A DNA stretch of 64,000 nt from Marinobacterium alkalitolerans (GCF_017776525.1 NZ_JACVEW010000002.1:124001-188000), one strand, 5' to 3'; shown: positions 7,993-16,641, counted from the stretch's first letter. The notes: generated from the letters alone by a model not told the origin. A program made the numbers and translations.

Positions 7993-8622
7993 ATGGCTGA
8001 GATGACACTGGAACAGCGCATCGACCGCCTGGAGTCCACCGAAGCGATCCGCCAGCTGGCGGGCAAATATTCGTTGTCGCTGGACATGCGCGACCTGGAT
8101 GCACATGTGAACCTCTTCGCCCCGGACATCCGTGTGGGGCGCGACAAGGTTGGCCGCGAGCATCTGAAGGCCTGGGTCGATACTACGCTGCGTGATCAGT
8201 TCACGGGCACGTCCCACCATGTCGGGCAGCACATTATCGAGTTTATCGACGAAGACCACGCGATCGGTGTGGTGTACTCGAAGAACGAACATGAGACAGG
8301 CCCCGAGTGGGTGATCATGCAGATGCTCTACTGGGACGATTACGAGCGCATCGACGGCCAGTGGTATTTCCGCCGCCGCCTGCCCTGTTACTGGTACGCA
8401 ACCGACCTGAACAAACCGCCCATTGGCGACATGAAAATGCGCTGGCCGGGACGCGAGCCTTATGAGGGTACATTCCACGGGCTCTTTCCCTCATGGGGGC
8501 AGTTCTGGCGCGAACGGCCGGCACAGAATGCGTTGCCGCAAGTGGCTGAACCCGCACCGATGAATCGCTTTCTGCAAACCATGCGCGGCGACACGCCGGC
8601 GCCAAAAATCCGAGTGCGCTGA
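7993..8622 (+). CDS. NTF2/SnoaL-like domain protein
   Basis: A 209-residue protein whose first 150 residues have the SnoaL_4/NTF2-like pattern: an N-terminal helix with RIDRLESTEAIRQLAGKYSLSLDMRD, then the cone-shaped beta sheet with DDYERIDGQWYFRRR. The fold is shared by ketosteroid isomerases, SnoaL cyclases and dehydratases, but no active-site assignment can be made. GAGG seven bases upstream supports ATG 7993 rather than GTG 7987. It lies 7 bases after the SDR stop. Proteins of this kind occur in steroid and terpenoid degradation clusters, usually with unknown roles; an isomerase or hydratase role is inference. Confidence 0.75.
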   Translation: MAEMTLEQRIDRLESTEAIRQLAGKYSLSLDMRDLDAHVNLFAPDIRVGRDKVGREHLKAWVDTTLRDQFTGTSHHVGQHIIEFIDEDHAIGVVYSKNEHETGPEWVIMQMLYWDDYERIDGQWYFRRRLPCYWYATDLNKPPIGDMKMRWPGREPYEGTFHGLFPSWGQFWRERPAQNALPQVAEPAPMNRFLQTMRGDTPAPKIRVR

Positions 8623-8660
8623 CAGGCGCGTCCGGACAAACAACAAGAAGGAATGAGCGC

Positions 8661-10490
8661 ATGAGTTCCAATCTTTCTGAAGCGTCTCCCGCGGTTGTGC
8701 CGCGTGAAGAGACTCAGCGCAAGCTGGATCGCCGCTCCCGGGCTGCAGGGCTGATCAAGCCGCTGGATCACTACACTCTGGCAGACCGGCTTGAGGAGCA
8801 GGCCCGCACATTGGGTGAGCATGCCTTTCTGATTTACGGCGATACACGGCTCAGCTATGCCGAAGTCAACCGCCGTGCTGACCGCGTGGCTCAGGCTGCA
8901 CTGGCATGCGGGCTCAAGCCCGGTGATGTCTGCGCCATGGCGATGGAAAACCGCCCCGAGTTCTTTACCACCTGGTTTGGCCTGACCAAAATCGGTGTGG
9001 TGGTCGCTTTCATCAATACACAGATCAATGGTCATCCGCTGGTGCATGCGCTGGAAACGACTGATGCAAAAGCGGCCATCGTGGGTGAAGAGTGTGCCCA
9101 CAACTTCGCCCAGACCCCCGGTATCCAGGTTCCCCTGTGGTTGCAGCCGGATGCGGAAAAGCCGGCAAGTGCTGCAGACCTGGACGGGCTATCGGATGCC
9201 TACATAAAGGCGCTGGAGCAGGCCCCCGATACACCGGTTGACCGCTCGTTGCGGGCGGATATTACATCCGAAACCCCAACGCTGCTGATCTTCACCTCCG
9301 GCACGACAGGGCTGCCCAAGGCGGCGATTTACAGCCACATGCGCTGGCTCTGCTCAGGTGACGTGATGGAGGTAACCATTGATGCGACGCCTGAAGACGT
9401 TTTCTATTGCTGTCTGCCGCTCTACCACGGTGCGGCCGCAACCTCAGTAACGTCCACGGCGCTGCGGGCGGGGTCCAGTATTCTGGTTCGCCGCAAGTTC
9501 AGTGTGAGCCGGTTCTGGCAGGATGTGCGCAACAACGGCGTGACCGTCTGCCAGTATATTGGAGAGATCTGCCGTTACCTGTTGAATCAGGATGCAGAGG
9601 CCGGTGAGCACCGCTTGCGCTGCATGATGGGGGCTGGTCTGACGGCCGAGTCCTGGCGCAAGTGGGTTGAGCGTTTTGGCCAGATGGATATCTACGAAGG
9701 CTGGGGCTCTACCGAAGCCAATACCAACCTGATCAACGTGGATAACCGCATTGGCTCCTGTGGTCGGGTGCCGGACTGGAACAAGACCAACTTCCGTCTG
9801 ATCCGCTACGATATCGAAAACGACGCTCACCTGCGCGACGCAAACGGGTTCTGCATCCAGTGCGAACCGGGTGAGGTCGGCGAGGGCATTGGCATGATCA
9901 TCAACCACCCTGAAATCGGCGGTGGTCGCTTTGAGGGCTATACCAACCCGGAAGCGAGCGAGAAAAAGATTCTGCGCGATGTCTTCAGTGAAGGCGATGC
10001 CTGGTGGAGTTCCGGCGATCTGCTGCGCTATGACGAAGACGGCTATTTCTACTTTGTAGACCGGGTGGGCGACACCTTCCGCTGGAAGAGTGAGAACGTG
10101 TCCACACAGGAGGTTGCCAGTGCGCTGGCAGACTTCAAGGGTGCTGAGCTGATCAACATCTACGGGGTACAGGTGCCTCAACACGAAGGGCGTGCCGGCA
10201 TGGCGGCTATCGTCATGCAGGAGGGGCAGAGCTTTGACCCCGAGGCCTTTTACGAGCTGACCGAGGCCCGTATTCCGCGCTATGCCGCGCCCCAGTTTGT
10301 ACGGGTGAGCAAGGCAGCGGATATGACCACCACCTTCAAGCTGCGCAAGGTCGATCTGCAGCGTCAGGGCTACAGCCCCGAGCATTGTGCTGATCCGCTT
10401 TACGTGCGTGACGAGAAAGCGGGTACTTATCGCCCCTACTCGCCGGAAGCGCTGGCCGATGCGGGCCTGCCACCGTTTGAATATCACTGA
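8661..10490 (+). CDS. Acyl-CoA synthetase, FATP-like AMP-forming CoA ligase
   Basis: A 609-residue ANL-superfamily ligase that activates a carboxylic acid with ATP and CoA. The P-loop-like motif FTSGTTGLPKAAIYSH is near residues 210-225, YEGWGSTEAN near 347-356 and the hinge region SGDLLRYDEDGYFYFVDRVGDTFRWKSENV near 450-480. The lack of the short-chain-ligase C-terminal pattern and the FRWKGEN-type motif place it with the FATP/very-long-chain and steroid/diterpenoid side-chain ligases (FadD17/FadD19 or DitJ type) rather than acetyl-CoA synthetase. AAGGA lies upstream of the ATG. In operon context it probably loads the polycyclic acid or side chain onto CoA before beta-oxidation by the dehydrogenase, thiolase-like and hydratase proteins nearby. 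Confidence 0.88.
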   Translation: MSSNLSEASPAVVPREETQRKLDRRSRAAGLIKPLDHYTLADRLEEQARTLGEHAFLIYGDTRLSYAEVNRRADRVAQAALACGLKPGDVCAMAMENRPEFFTTWFGLTKIGVVVAFINTQINGHPLVHALETTDAKAAIVGEECAHNFAQTPGIQVPLWLQPDAEKPASAADLDGLSDAYIKALEQAPDTPVDRSLRADITSETPTLLIFTSGTTGLPKAAIYSHMRWLCSGDVMEVTIDATPEDVFYCCLPLYHGAAATSVTSTALRAGSSILVRRKFSVSRFWQDVRNNGVTVCQYIGEICRYLLNQDAEAGEHRLRCMMGAGLTAESWRKWVERFGQMDIYEGWGSTEANTNLINVDNRIGSCGRVPDWNKTNFRLIRYDIENDAHLRDANGFCIQCEPGEVGEGIGMIINHPEIGGGRFEGYTNPEASEKKILRDVFSEGDAWWSSGDLLRYDEDGYFYFVDRVGDTFRWKSENVSTQEVASALADFKGAELINIYGVQVPQHEGRAGMAAIVMQEGQSFDPEAFYELTEARIPRYAAPQFVRVSKAADMTTTFKLRKVDLQRQGYSPEHCADPLYVRDEKAGTYRPYSPEALADAGLPPFEYH

Positions 10491-10502
10491 TCGCGTCAGG
10501 AG

Positions 10503-11720
10503 ATGATGATGGGATTGAGAGGAGATGCCGCGATCGTAGGTGCGGCACAGTATAAACCGGAAAAATATGCCACGGCGCCGCAGATGTTCCACCTGGAGCA
10601 GGTGGCTGATCTGGCTTCACGGGCACTGGAGGATGCTGGTTTGAAGGCCAGCGACCTGGATGGCCTGGTGATCAACGGGCCCCAGTTTCATGAAGCCTCG
10701 GTATTTGTACCGGCGATGGCGGCCGAGTATCTGGGTATCGAACTGAACTTTGCTGAAGTGGTCGATCTGGGAGGATGCACCCCGGTCGGGATGATCTGGC
10801 GGGCGGCTGCGGCCATCGAGATGGGGCAATGTGAAGCCGTGCTCTGCGTCATTCCGATGCGCATGGCACCCTTTGGTCCCAGCGAAGACCCGGCCTGGAT
10901 GGCCCGCGCCATGCGCTTTGGCGGCCACAGCACCGCCTACGGCGCACCCGAAGCCGAGTTTGACCTGCCTTATGGTCATATGGGGCAGAACACCGGCTAC
11001 GCCATGATTGCCCAACGCTACGCGGCCCAGTATGGCTACGACCCTGAAGCCATGGCCAAGATCTGTGTCGATCAGCGTACCAATGCCCAGGCCAACCCGG
11101 ATGCCATGTTCTACGGCAAGCCGCTGACCGTCGAAGACGTGCTTGGCTCCAAGATGGTCGCTGACCCGTTGCACGTGCTGGAGATCGTTATGCCTGTGGC
11201 CGGTGGCGCCGCTGTTATTGTCACGTCCAGGGATGTGGCCAAGCGCACCAAACACCGTCCGGCCTATGTGAAGGGCTTTGGTGAACGCCTGTCGTTCAAG
11301 TCGCCGTCCTATGCCAACGACATGACCGTCACCCCGGTGGCGGCTGCGGCCAAGCGCGCCTTCGAAATGGCCGGCGTCAAACCGCAGGATATGGACGCGG
11401 CGCAGATCTACGACTGCTACACCATCACCGTGTTGCTGTCGCTGGAGGATGCCGGTTTCTGTCCGAAAGGTGAGGGGATGCGCTTCATCAAGGAGAACGA
11501 TCTCACCTTCAAGGGCAACTTCCCGCTGAACACCCACGGCGGTCAGCTCAGCTTCGGTCAGGCCGGCAGTGCCGGTGGTTTCTCTCAGGTGATCGAAGCC
11601 TACACCCAGATCGCCGGTCGTGCCGATGCACGTCAGCTCAAGCGTTGTGATCAGGTGTTTGTCTCCGGAACCGGCGGCGTGATGAGTGAACAGGGTGCAT
11701 TGATTCTGCAGGGGGGCTAA
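10503..11720 (+). CDS. Thiolase-fold protein of the SCP-x/Ltp2 lipid-transfer type
   Basis: A thiolase-superfamily protein of about 405 residues. The N-terminal half contains GGCTPVGM, where thiolases carry the acylated Cys; the C-terminal half has YDCYTITVLLSLED and NTHGGQLSFGQAGS. The usual second catalytic Cys region (CIGGGQG) is replaced by VSGTGGVMSEQGA, so standard thiolysis is doubtful. Ltp2-type retro-aldolases, which remove a C3 side chain from 17-hydroxy steroid-CoAs, are thiolase homologues that bind a DUF35 partner, and the next gene is a DUF35-MaoC fusion. Three in-frame ATGs start at 10503; the third (10509) has the best spacing from AGGAG at 10498. Retro-aldolase activity is inference; a divergent SCP-x thiolase is the alternative. 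Confidence 0.78.
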   Translation: MMMGLRGDAAIVGAAQYKPEKYATAPQMFHLEQVADLASRALEDAGLKASDLDGLVINGPQFHEASVFVPAMAAEYLGIELNFAEVVDLGGCTPVGMIWRAAAAIEMGQCEAVLCVIPMRMAPFGPSEDPAWMARAMRFGGHSTAYGAPEAEFDLPYGHMGQNTGYAMIAQRYAAQYGYDPEAMAKICVDQRTNAQANPDAMFYGKPLTVEDVLGSKMVADPLHVLEIVMPVAGGAAVIVTSRDVAKRTKHRPAYVKGFGERLSFKSPSYANDMTVTPVAAAAKRAFEMAGVKPQDMDAAQIYDCYTITVLLSLEDAGFCPKGEGMRFIKENDLTFKGNFPLNTHGGQLSFGQAGSAGGFSQVIEAYTQIAGRADARQLKRCDQVFVSGTGGVMSEQGALILQGG

Positions 11721-11723
11721 GTC

Positions 11724-12656
11724 ATGAGTCTGAAACCGATGCCAGAAATGACCGAGATCTCAAAGCCCTTCTGGCAGGGGCTGAACGAAGGCGAGATCCG
11801 TATTCAGCAATGTAACGCTTGTGAAGGCTGGGTGTTCTACCCGCGCCGTCACTGCACTCACTGCCTGTCTCATGATCTTGAGTGGAAGCCGGTGTCCGGC
11901 AAGGGCACGCTGTACAGCTACACCCTGACCCGCATTCCGACGTTGCCGGAGTTTGCCGACGAGATGCCTCAGGCGCTGGCAGTAGTCGAGCTGGAGCAGG
12001 GCGTACGCGTCAATACCACGCTGGTGGGGCTTGAGGAAGACGAGATCCAGGTTGGCATGGCGCTTAAACCTGTGCTGGATCAGGTGGATGCCAAGGGCAA
12101 TACCCTGCTGCGCTTCACCGCTGCCGACAAGGCACTGGATAGCCTGCCGTATGAGAACCCGCTGGACAGCCTGCCGCGCAACGACAAGGGCCAGGTACAG
12201 GTTGGCGTCGACAACCCGGTCGCCCTGCAGGCACTGGTCAGTGATCAGTTCACCGACTGGAGCAACAGCATTGTGGTCGATCAGGAACTGATCAATGCGT
12301 TCGCTGAGCTGTCCGGAGACAACTACTGGATTCATACCGATCCGGAACGCGCTGCCAAGGACAGTCCTTTCGGCACCACCATCGCCCATGGTGCTCTCGT
12401 CCAGATTCTGCAGTCGCGCTTAACCTTCGCGCTGCCGTTTGAAATTACGGGATTCCAGACCATGGTCAATTACGGCTCTGACCGTCTGCGTTTCCCGTCA
12501 CCCGTTCCGGCCGGATCCGAGATTCAGGCCCGGGCGCGGGTGAAGTCGGTGCAGCAGTCCCGCAAGGGCACTGCGCTGACCCTTGAGGTCAATATCCACG
12601 TGGTGGGTAATGACCGCCCTTCGGTTATCAACGATCTGGTTATCCTGTATCGCTGA
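11724..12656 (+). CDS. DUF35-MaoC fusion protein (acyl-CoA-binding OB domain plus hot-dog hydratase)
   Basis: A 310-residue two-domain protein. The N-terminal DUF35 part (about 1-135) has the zinc-ribbon cysteines CNACEGWVFYPRRHCTHC at about 30-47, followed by the OB fold. The C-terminal part (about 165-310) is a MaoC-like hot-dog domain with the hydratase motif AELSGDNYWIHTDPERA, containing the Asp and His used by R-specific enoyl-CoA hydratases. In the mycobacterial steroid enzyme ChsH2 the same two domains occur, but in the opposite order (MaoC first). DUF35 domains dock to thiolase-like aldolases, and the upstream neighbour is such a protein, only 3 bases away. It probably hydrates an enoyl-CoA and hands the product to the thiolase-like partner. 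Operon end: a strong terminator follows. Confidence 0.85.
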   Translation: MSLKPMPEMTEISKPFWQGLNEGEIRIQQCNACEGWVFYPRRHCTHCLSHDLEWKPVSGKGTLYSYTLTRIPTLPEFADEMPQALAVVELEQGVRVNTTLVGLEEDEIQVGMALKPVLDQVDAKGNTLLRFTAADKALDSLPYENPLDSLPRNDKGQVQVGVDNPVALQALVSDQFTDWSNSIVVDQELINAFAELSGDNYWIHTDPERAAKDSPFGTTIAHGALVQILQSRLTFALPFEITGFQTMVNYGSDRLRFPSPVPAGSEIQARARVKSVQQSRKGTALTLEVNIHVVGNDRPSVINDLVILYR

Positions 12657-12688
12657 TCACCTTCATGTTCATGCTGTGTGCTTTGCTT

Positions 12689-12719
12689 GCCGCCCCTCGA
12701 AAGACGGGCGGCTTTTTTT
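12689..12719 (+). terminator. Rho-independent terminator of the SDR-to-DUF35 operon
   Basis: GCCGCCC and GGGCGGC form a 7-bp GC stem around a 10-base loop, followed by seven T residues. It sits about 30 bases after the stop of the DUF35-MaoC gene. Confidence 0.9.
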
Positions 12720-12840
12720 GCTCTGGCATCTTCTTGTGGCTATCTGTGCAGAATTGCCCGGAGCCAGTATCTGAGTCGCTTTAACGGTGAATGGGAGTGC
12801 TATGATGTAAACAGATACCATCATCGGAAGCCGATACCTG

Positions 12841-13809
12841 ATGCTCAAGATTGTATGGAACCGAATCCTGCAGAGTTTGATGTTTTCTGAAGACAAGGCT
12901 TCCGGCACGCCTGATGCTGTCCAAAACAGCCTGTCTTCTACCCTGAATGCCATCCCGGACCTGATGTTTGAGCTGGATGCCGAGGGCCGGCACTATGACT
13001 TTCGTGCCCTGCGTTCGGATTTGCTGGTAGCGCCTCCGGAACAGCTGCTCGGCTATACCGTCTCGGAAGTCATGCCGCCTGAAGCGGCTCAGGCGGTGAT
13101 GCTGGCGATCAAGCAGACCAGTATCAGCGGCTATTCGAACGGGACTCAAATTCTGCTGCCCACGCCACTTGGGGAGCGCTGGTTTGAAGTATCAATGGCT
13201 AAAAAAGAGCCAGTGGTGGGCGAGCCGCTGCGGTTTATTGCGCTCTCAAGGGATATCACCGAGCGCAAGCAGGAACAGCTCGAAATCGAAAAGCTCGCCT
13301 ATACCGACCCGCTCACATCCCTGCCCAATCGACTGTTATTGGAAAAGCGTCTCGAAATGACGCTCAAGTCCTGTCAGCAGACCCGTTTGCATGCAGCCGT
13401 GCTGTTTATGGACCTGGACAACTTCAAGCAGCTCAACGATCAAAATGGTCATGACATGGGCGATATGATGCTGAAACAGTTTGCCGATCGGCTGGGGTCC
13501 AGTGTGCGCTCACAGGACTTTGTGGCGCGCTGGGCGGGGGATGAGTTTGTCGTCGTCATCGAAGCTCTGGGGCCGGATGCTCGGAATGCAGAAGCACAGG
13601 CACAGCTGATCTGTCAGCAGATGGTTGAAAGGCTGAAGCGGCCTTATGACCTGGATGGTCGTGAGCATTTCTGCCATGTAAGCATTGGAGTCAGGCTTAT
13701 CAATGGCGACAGTGACAGCCTTGAGCAGGTGCTCAAACATGCCGACTCAGCGATGTATGAGGCCAAAAGAAATGATCAATCTCAATACGAGCTGTATAGA
13801 ATCGATTGA
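12841..13809 (+). CDS. PAS-GGDEF diguanylate cyclase
   Basis: A 322-residue cytoplasmic protein. Residues about 35-145 form a PAS domain ending in the usual DITERKQEQ linker, and about 150-320 form a GGDEF domain. The active-site loop reads RWAGDEFVV, the AGDEF variant, which is active in several characterised cyclases. The metal-binding Asp in FMDLDNFKQLND is present. It would make c-di-GMP in response to a cytosolic signal. No strong ribosome-binding site precedes the ATG at 12841; a later in-frame ATG at 12883 also keeps both domains. It is a single gene following a terminator, facing the two-component genes at 13.9-15.9 kb. Confidence 0.88.
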   Translation: MLKIVWNRILQSLMFSEDKASGTPDAVQNSLSSTLNAIPDLMFELDAEGRHYDFRALRSDLLVAPPEQLLGYTVSEVMPPEAAQAVMLAIKQTSISGYSNGTQILLPTPLGERWFEVSMAKKEPVVGEPLRFIALSRDITERKQEQLEIEKLAYTDPLTSLPNRLLLEKRLEMTLKSCQQTRLHAAVLFMDLDNFKQLNDQNGHDMGDMMLKQFADRLGSSVRSQDFVARWAGDEFVVVIEALGPDARNAEAQAQLICQQMVERLKRPYDLDGREHFCHVSIGVRLINGDSDSLEQVLKHADSAMYEAKRNDQSQYELYRID

Positions 13810-13850
13810 TAAAAGCAGCCAGTATCCAAGAGGGGCTCGAACGCAGAATC

Positions 13851-13872
13851 TACTTCGTGAGGTCACGAAGTA
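13851..13872. repeat. Perfect 10-bp inverted repeat between convergent genes
   Basis: TACTTCGTGA and TCACGAAGTA are perfect inverted copies separated by GG. They lie between the ends of the GGDEF gene and the convergent sensor kinase. No T-run follows on either side. It can form a strong hairpin in RNA and may act as a shared transcript end. Confidence 0.5.
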
Positions 13873-13892
13873 AAATCTGAGCCAGGTTGGCT

Positions 13893-15281
13893 TTACTTTA
13901 CGAGCCTTGGCAGTACAACCGATATCTTGCACCCTTTGTTCTCAGGGGGAGCAATGGTGATGCTGCCATCATGCGCCTCTACGATCGCCTTAACTAGACT
14001 CAAACCCAGACCCACGCCAGGCTCACTGCGGCTCTTGTTCCCGCGATATAACCGGTTGAAAACAAGTTCCATCTCACTGGGGTCTATGCCCGCACCCTCA
14101 TCTGTAATTACCACTTCGGCAGACGCGGATAACTCATTGAGGGAGATATGTACGTCCCCTCCAGGCTTGTTGTACTTGATCGCATTATCAATCAAGTTGC
14201 ATAAAACCTGGTGTACACGAACTCTGTCAGCATTGACTGTAACAGGCTGGCCTTCCACCTGTAGCCTGACACCCCGATCTTCCGCAGCATACCGATAGAG
14301 CTCCACACAATCCTTAACGGCTTCATACAGGTCTATCGGCTCAGGATGAAGCGTCAGAATCCCGCTTTCTGCCTCTGAGATATCCATGAGAGTCTTGAGC
14401 ATACCCTCGATTCTTGCGTTTTCTTCCGCACAATCCAGCAAGGCTTCTCTCAAGGGTTTTACGTCATCGCACCCAACGGCTGACTCGATACTTAAACGCA
14501 TGCGTGCCAAAGGGGTACGCAAGTCATGAGCAACGGCGTCCAACGAGTGCTGCATACCGCGAATCAGGCGACTAATCTGAATCAGCATGGTGTTGAATAA
14601 CTGAGCCAATTCACCCAACTCAGTATGAGGGTTTCGGACAGGGACTCTTGCATCCAGATCGGTTGTCTTGAGGTTGCGCACTGTCTCTGCAAGGTCTTTC
14701 ACCTGCCTGAGCGCCCTCCAGTTCATATAGTAGGCCAGTAACAAGCCGACCCCGAGCAGCGGCAGCATGACGATTAAAATGATTTTTCTGTACTCTGCTT
14801 GCTGCTCAGCCCGGTGTGCAAGCGATTTGCCAATGCGCAGGCGTGCATTGTCATCCAGGCTGATTTGGCCCACTAAAAACCTGGATCCTTCAGCACCGAA
14901 GGTCCCTTCAGCCCATTCACCGTCCTGCATGGCCGGCAGCAAGAGAGACTGCGTCGGGCTCCACTGCTCCGGTTGTACATGCAGCAACCGCTCGCCTTCA
15001 TCGTCGGTCAGCTCCAGCCACATATCAGATCTTTGAAAGTAGGGGGTGTCGCGTTCTACTACTACGTCCAGTTTGTGCAGCCCTGCGGTCTGCTCAAGTC
15101 GTTGATAGCTCTCCAGAAAAGAGCTGATCAGTTGCTGATCCTTATCTTGCTGGGCTCGGTGGAGAAGAGAGTCCACGGTGATGAAGAGTACCAGTGCGGA
15201 AATAAAAAACAGCAGAGTAAACTTCAAGGTCAGTTCAAGCGCCGTATTGATGCGGCGTGCCTTAATCAGTCTTGAGAACAT
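13893..15281 (-). CDS. Sensor histidine kinase (OmpR-partner type)
   Basis: A 462-residue inner-membrane kinase. A membrane helix at about 15-38 is followed by a periplasmic sensor of roughly 120 residues, a second helix near 165-185, HAMP, a HisKA helix with SLDAVAHDLRTPLARMRL (phospho-accepting His), and an HATPase domain with NLIDNAIKYNKPGG and GVGLGLSLVKAIVEAHDG. Its start (ATG 15281) overlaps the end of the regulator gene, so both are made together. The pair is divergent from a secreted HbpS/GlcG-like protein. In Streptomyces a secreted HbpS protein modulates the SenS/SenR two-component system, so a comparable three-part sensor for heme or redox signals is plausible here. Confidence 0.9.
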   Translation of the reverse strand: MFSRLIKARRINTALELTLKFTLLFFISALVLFITVDSLLHRAQQDKDQQLISSFLESYQRLEQTAGLHKLDVVVERDTPYFQRSDMWLELTDDEGERLLHVQPEQWSPTQSLLLPAMQDGEWAEGTFGAEGSRFLVGQISLDDNARLRIGKSLAHRAEQQAEYRKIILIVMLPLLGVGLLLAYYMNWRALRQVKDLAETVRNLKTTDLDARVPVRNPHTELGELAQLFNTMLIQISRLIRGMQHSLDAVAHDLRTPLARMRLSIESAVGCDDVKPLREALLDCAEENARIEGMLKTLMDISEAESGILTLHPEPIDLYEAVKDCVELYRYAAEDRGVRLQVEGQPVTVNADRVRVHQVLCNLIDNAIKYNKPGGDVHISLNELSASAEVVITDEGAGIDPSEMELVFNRLYRGNKSRSEPGVGLGLSLVKAIVEAHDGSITIAPPENKGCKISVVLPRLVK

Positions 15282-15945
15282 ATCCCACTCCGCGGAGGGT
15301 GTGTAGGAGCTTTGTATTGAAGTCCTTATCGACCTTGGCACGCAGGCGACACACCAGCACATCTACAACATTGGTTTGGGGGTCAAAGCTGAACTCCCAG
15401 ACATGCTCGAGTATCATGGTTTTTGACAGCACCTTTCCCGGGTTTCTCAACATGTATTCAAGCAGCTTGAATTCGCGTGGTTGCAGCGCAATTTTTTGGC
15501 CAGAACGCGTGACCGATTTGGTAACAGGGTCCAGGCACAGGTCTTGGAAACTGAGTTTGGACTGAATGCCGGTTTCTGGAAGCGAAGAGATGCGTCTCAT
15601 AAGAGCCTGGGCACGGGCATGAAGTTCGCTGAATGAGAACGGCTTGGTAAGGTAATCATCACTGCCAGTCTCAAGGCCTCGGACACGGTCTTCAACCGAG
15701 CGTTTTGCACTGAGAATAATCATGGGAGCCGTGCACCCACCCCCCCGTAACTCCTCAATAACAGACAAACCATCGCGACCGGGCAGCATGACATCCACAA
15801 TCACCAGGTCATAGTCGCCTTCCAGCGCCATGTGAAAGCCGTCATTGCCATCAGCCACCGTATCGACGGTGTCGCCATGTTCACGAAAGCCTTTAGCAAC
15901 ATAGCCTGCAATGGTGGCATCGTCTTCGATCACTAATATCTTCAT
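15262..15945 (-). CDS. OmpR-family response regulator
   Basis: A 227-residue regulator: receiver domain (1-120) with acidic pocket EDD, phospho-acceptor Asp in VDVMLPG and Lys in TKPFS, then a winged-helix DNA-binding domain (about 130-225) ending in TLRGVGYVLKTD. ATG 15945 is chosen because the receiver begins MKILVIEDD there; the longer frame to 15981 has no family match. It precedes and overlaps its kinase gene. A CATTACA-N4-TGTAATG palindrome lies 51 bases upstream of its start, in the region shared with the HbpS-like gene, and is a likely binding site for this CopR/QseB-like regulator. Confidence 0.92.
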   Translation of the reverse strand: MKILVIEDDATIAGYVAKGFREHGDTVDTVADGNDGFHMALEGDYDLVIVDVMLPGRDGLSVIEELRGGGCTAPMIILSAKRSVEDRVRGLETGSDDYLTKPFSFSELHARAQALMRRISSLPETGIQSKLSFQDLCLDPVTKSVTRSGQKIALQPREFKLLEYMLRNPGKVLSKTMILEHVWEFSFDPQTNVVDVLVCRLRAKVDKDFNTKLLHTLRGVGYVLKTD

Positions 15946-15995
15946 AACGCATAAATTACCACTGCACCTGCTGTCTGGCACCTTAAAGGTTTCAA

Positions 15996-16013
15996 CATTA
16001 CAGCTTTGTAATG
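15996..16013. promoter_or_regulatory. Palindromic operator candidate between regulator and HbpS-like gene
   Basis: CATTACA, GCTT and TGTAATG form a perfect 7-bp inverted repeat in the 142-bp divergent region. Regulators of the CopR/CzcR/QseB group bind ATTACA-N4-TGTAAT-like sites, and the adjacent gene encodes such a regulator. Control of both directions is likely but not shown. Confidence 0.6.
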
Positions 16014-16087
16014 ATGTGGAAAGTATCTGGAAACGCCGCGAGCGCTAGCCTGTAACTGTGTTCAACGACCTTGAAAGGATATCCACG

Positions 16088-16573
16088 ATGAAAATGTTCA
16101 AAACCTGTCTCGCAGTTACCGCTCTTGGTGCCAGCCTGTCTGCTCAGGCAGCGGAACTAACGACTCAGCCCGTTCTGCCATTGGCAATGGCGCAGGAGCT
16201 GGCCAGTCATGCCGTGATGGCTTGTGCAAAAGACGGATACAACGTAAGCGTCGCTGTTGTGGACGCCTCAGGGGTGACGCGCACAATCTTGCGTGCAGAT
16301 AAGGCAGGTCCTCATACGCTCGAAAGCAGCCGAAAGAAAGCGTATACATCTGCAAGCATGGGGCGCCCGACAGCCGATCTGGCTGCTCTTATCAAGAAGA
16401 TGCCTGAAGTCGACGGGCTCAGGGATATGGATCCAAACATCCTGATTCTGGGAGGTGGCCTGCCCATTATGGTTAACGGTGAAAAGGTTGGGGGTATTGG
16501 TGTAGGCGGAGCTCCGGGTGGTCATCTGGATCAGGCATGTGCTCAGGCAGCCCTTAACGAAGTCGTGCAATAA
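16088..16573 (+). CDS. Secreted HbpS/GlcG-like heme-binding family protein
   Basis: A 161-residue protein with a Sec signal peptide (MKMFKTCLAVTALGASLSAQA, cleavage after AQA-AE). The mature part is a complete GlcG/HbpS (DUF336) domain, with the signature VSVAVVDASGVTRTILRADKA, the helix ESSRKKAYTSASMGRPTADL and the glycine-rich end GGLPIMVNGEKVGGIGVGGAPGGHLDQACAQAAL. Family members bind heme or iron, or are of unknown function; HbpS feeds information to a neighbouring two-component system. It is divergent from such a system here. AAGGA eight bases upstream supports ATG 16088. Periplasmic location and a sensory or heme-buffering role are inferred. Confidence 0.88.
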   Translation: MKMFKTCLAVTALGASLSAQAAELTTQPVLPLAMAQELASHAVMACAKDGYNVSVAVVDASGVTRTILRADKAGPHTLESSRKKAYTSASMGRPTADLAALIKKMPEVDGLRDMDPNILILGGGLPIMVNGEKVGGIGVGGAPGGHLDQACAQAALNEVVQ

Positions 16574-16589
16574 GCTTCTGCAGGATGAG

Positions 16590-16632
16590 CCGGCACGAGA
16601 GTGTGGAGTTCTATTCTCTGCACTTGTGCCGG
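16590..16632. terminator. Hairpin between convergent HbpS-like and CitB-like genes
   Basis: CCGGCACGAG (16590-16599) pairs with CTTGTGCCGG (16623-16632) over 10 bp including one G-U pair, with a 23-base loop. It lies in the 68-bp gap between two convergent genes. No T-run is present, so termination is uncertain. Confidence 0.35.
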
Positions 16633-16641
16633 ATCCGAAAG

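Noticed and set aside
13820-13860. tRNA-like 3' half on the minus strand (GTTCGAGCCCC)
   Set aside because: The T-loop-like sequence has no pairing stem and no acceptor, D or anticodon arms can be folded around it.
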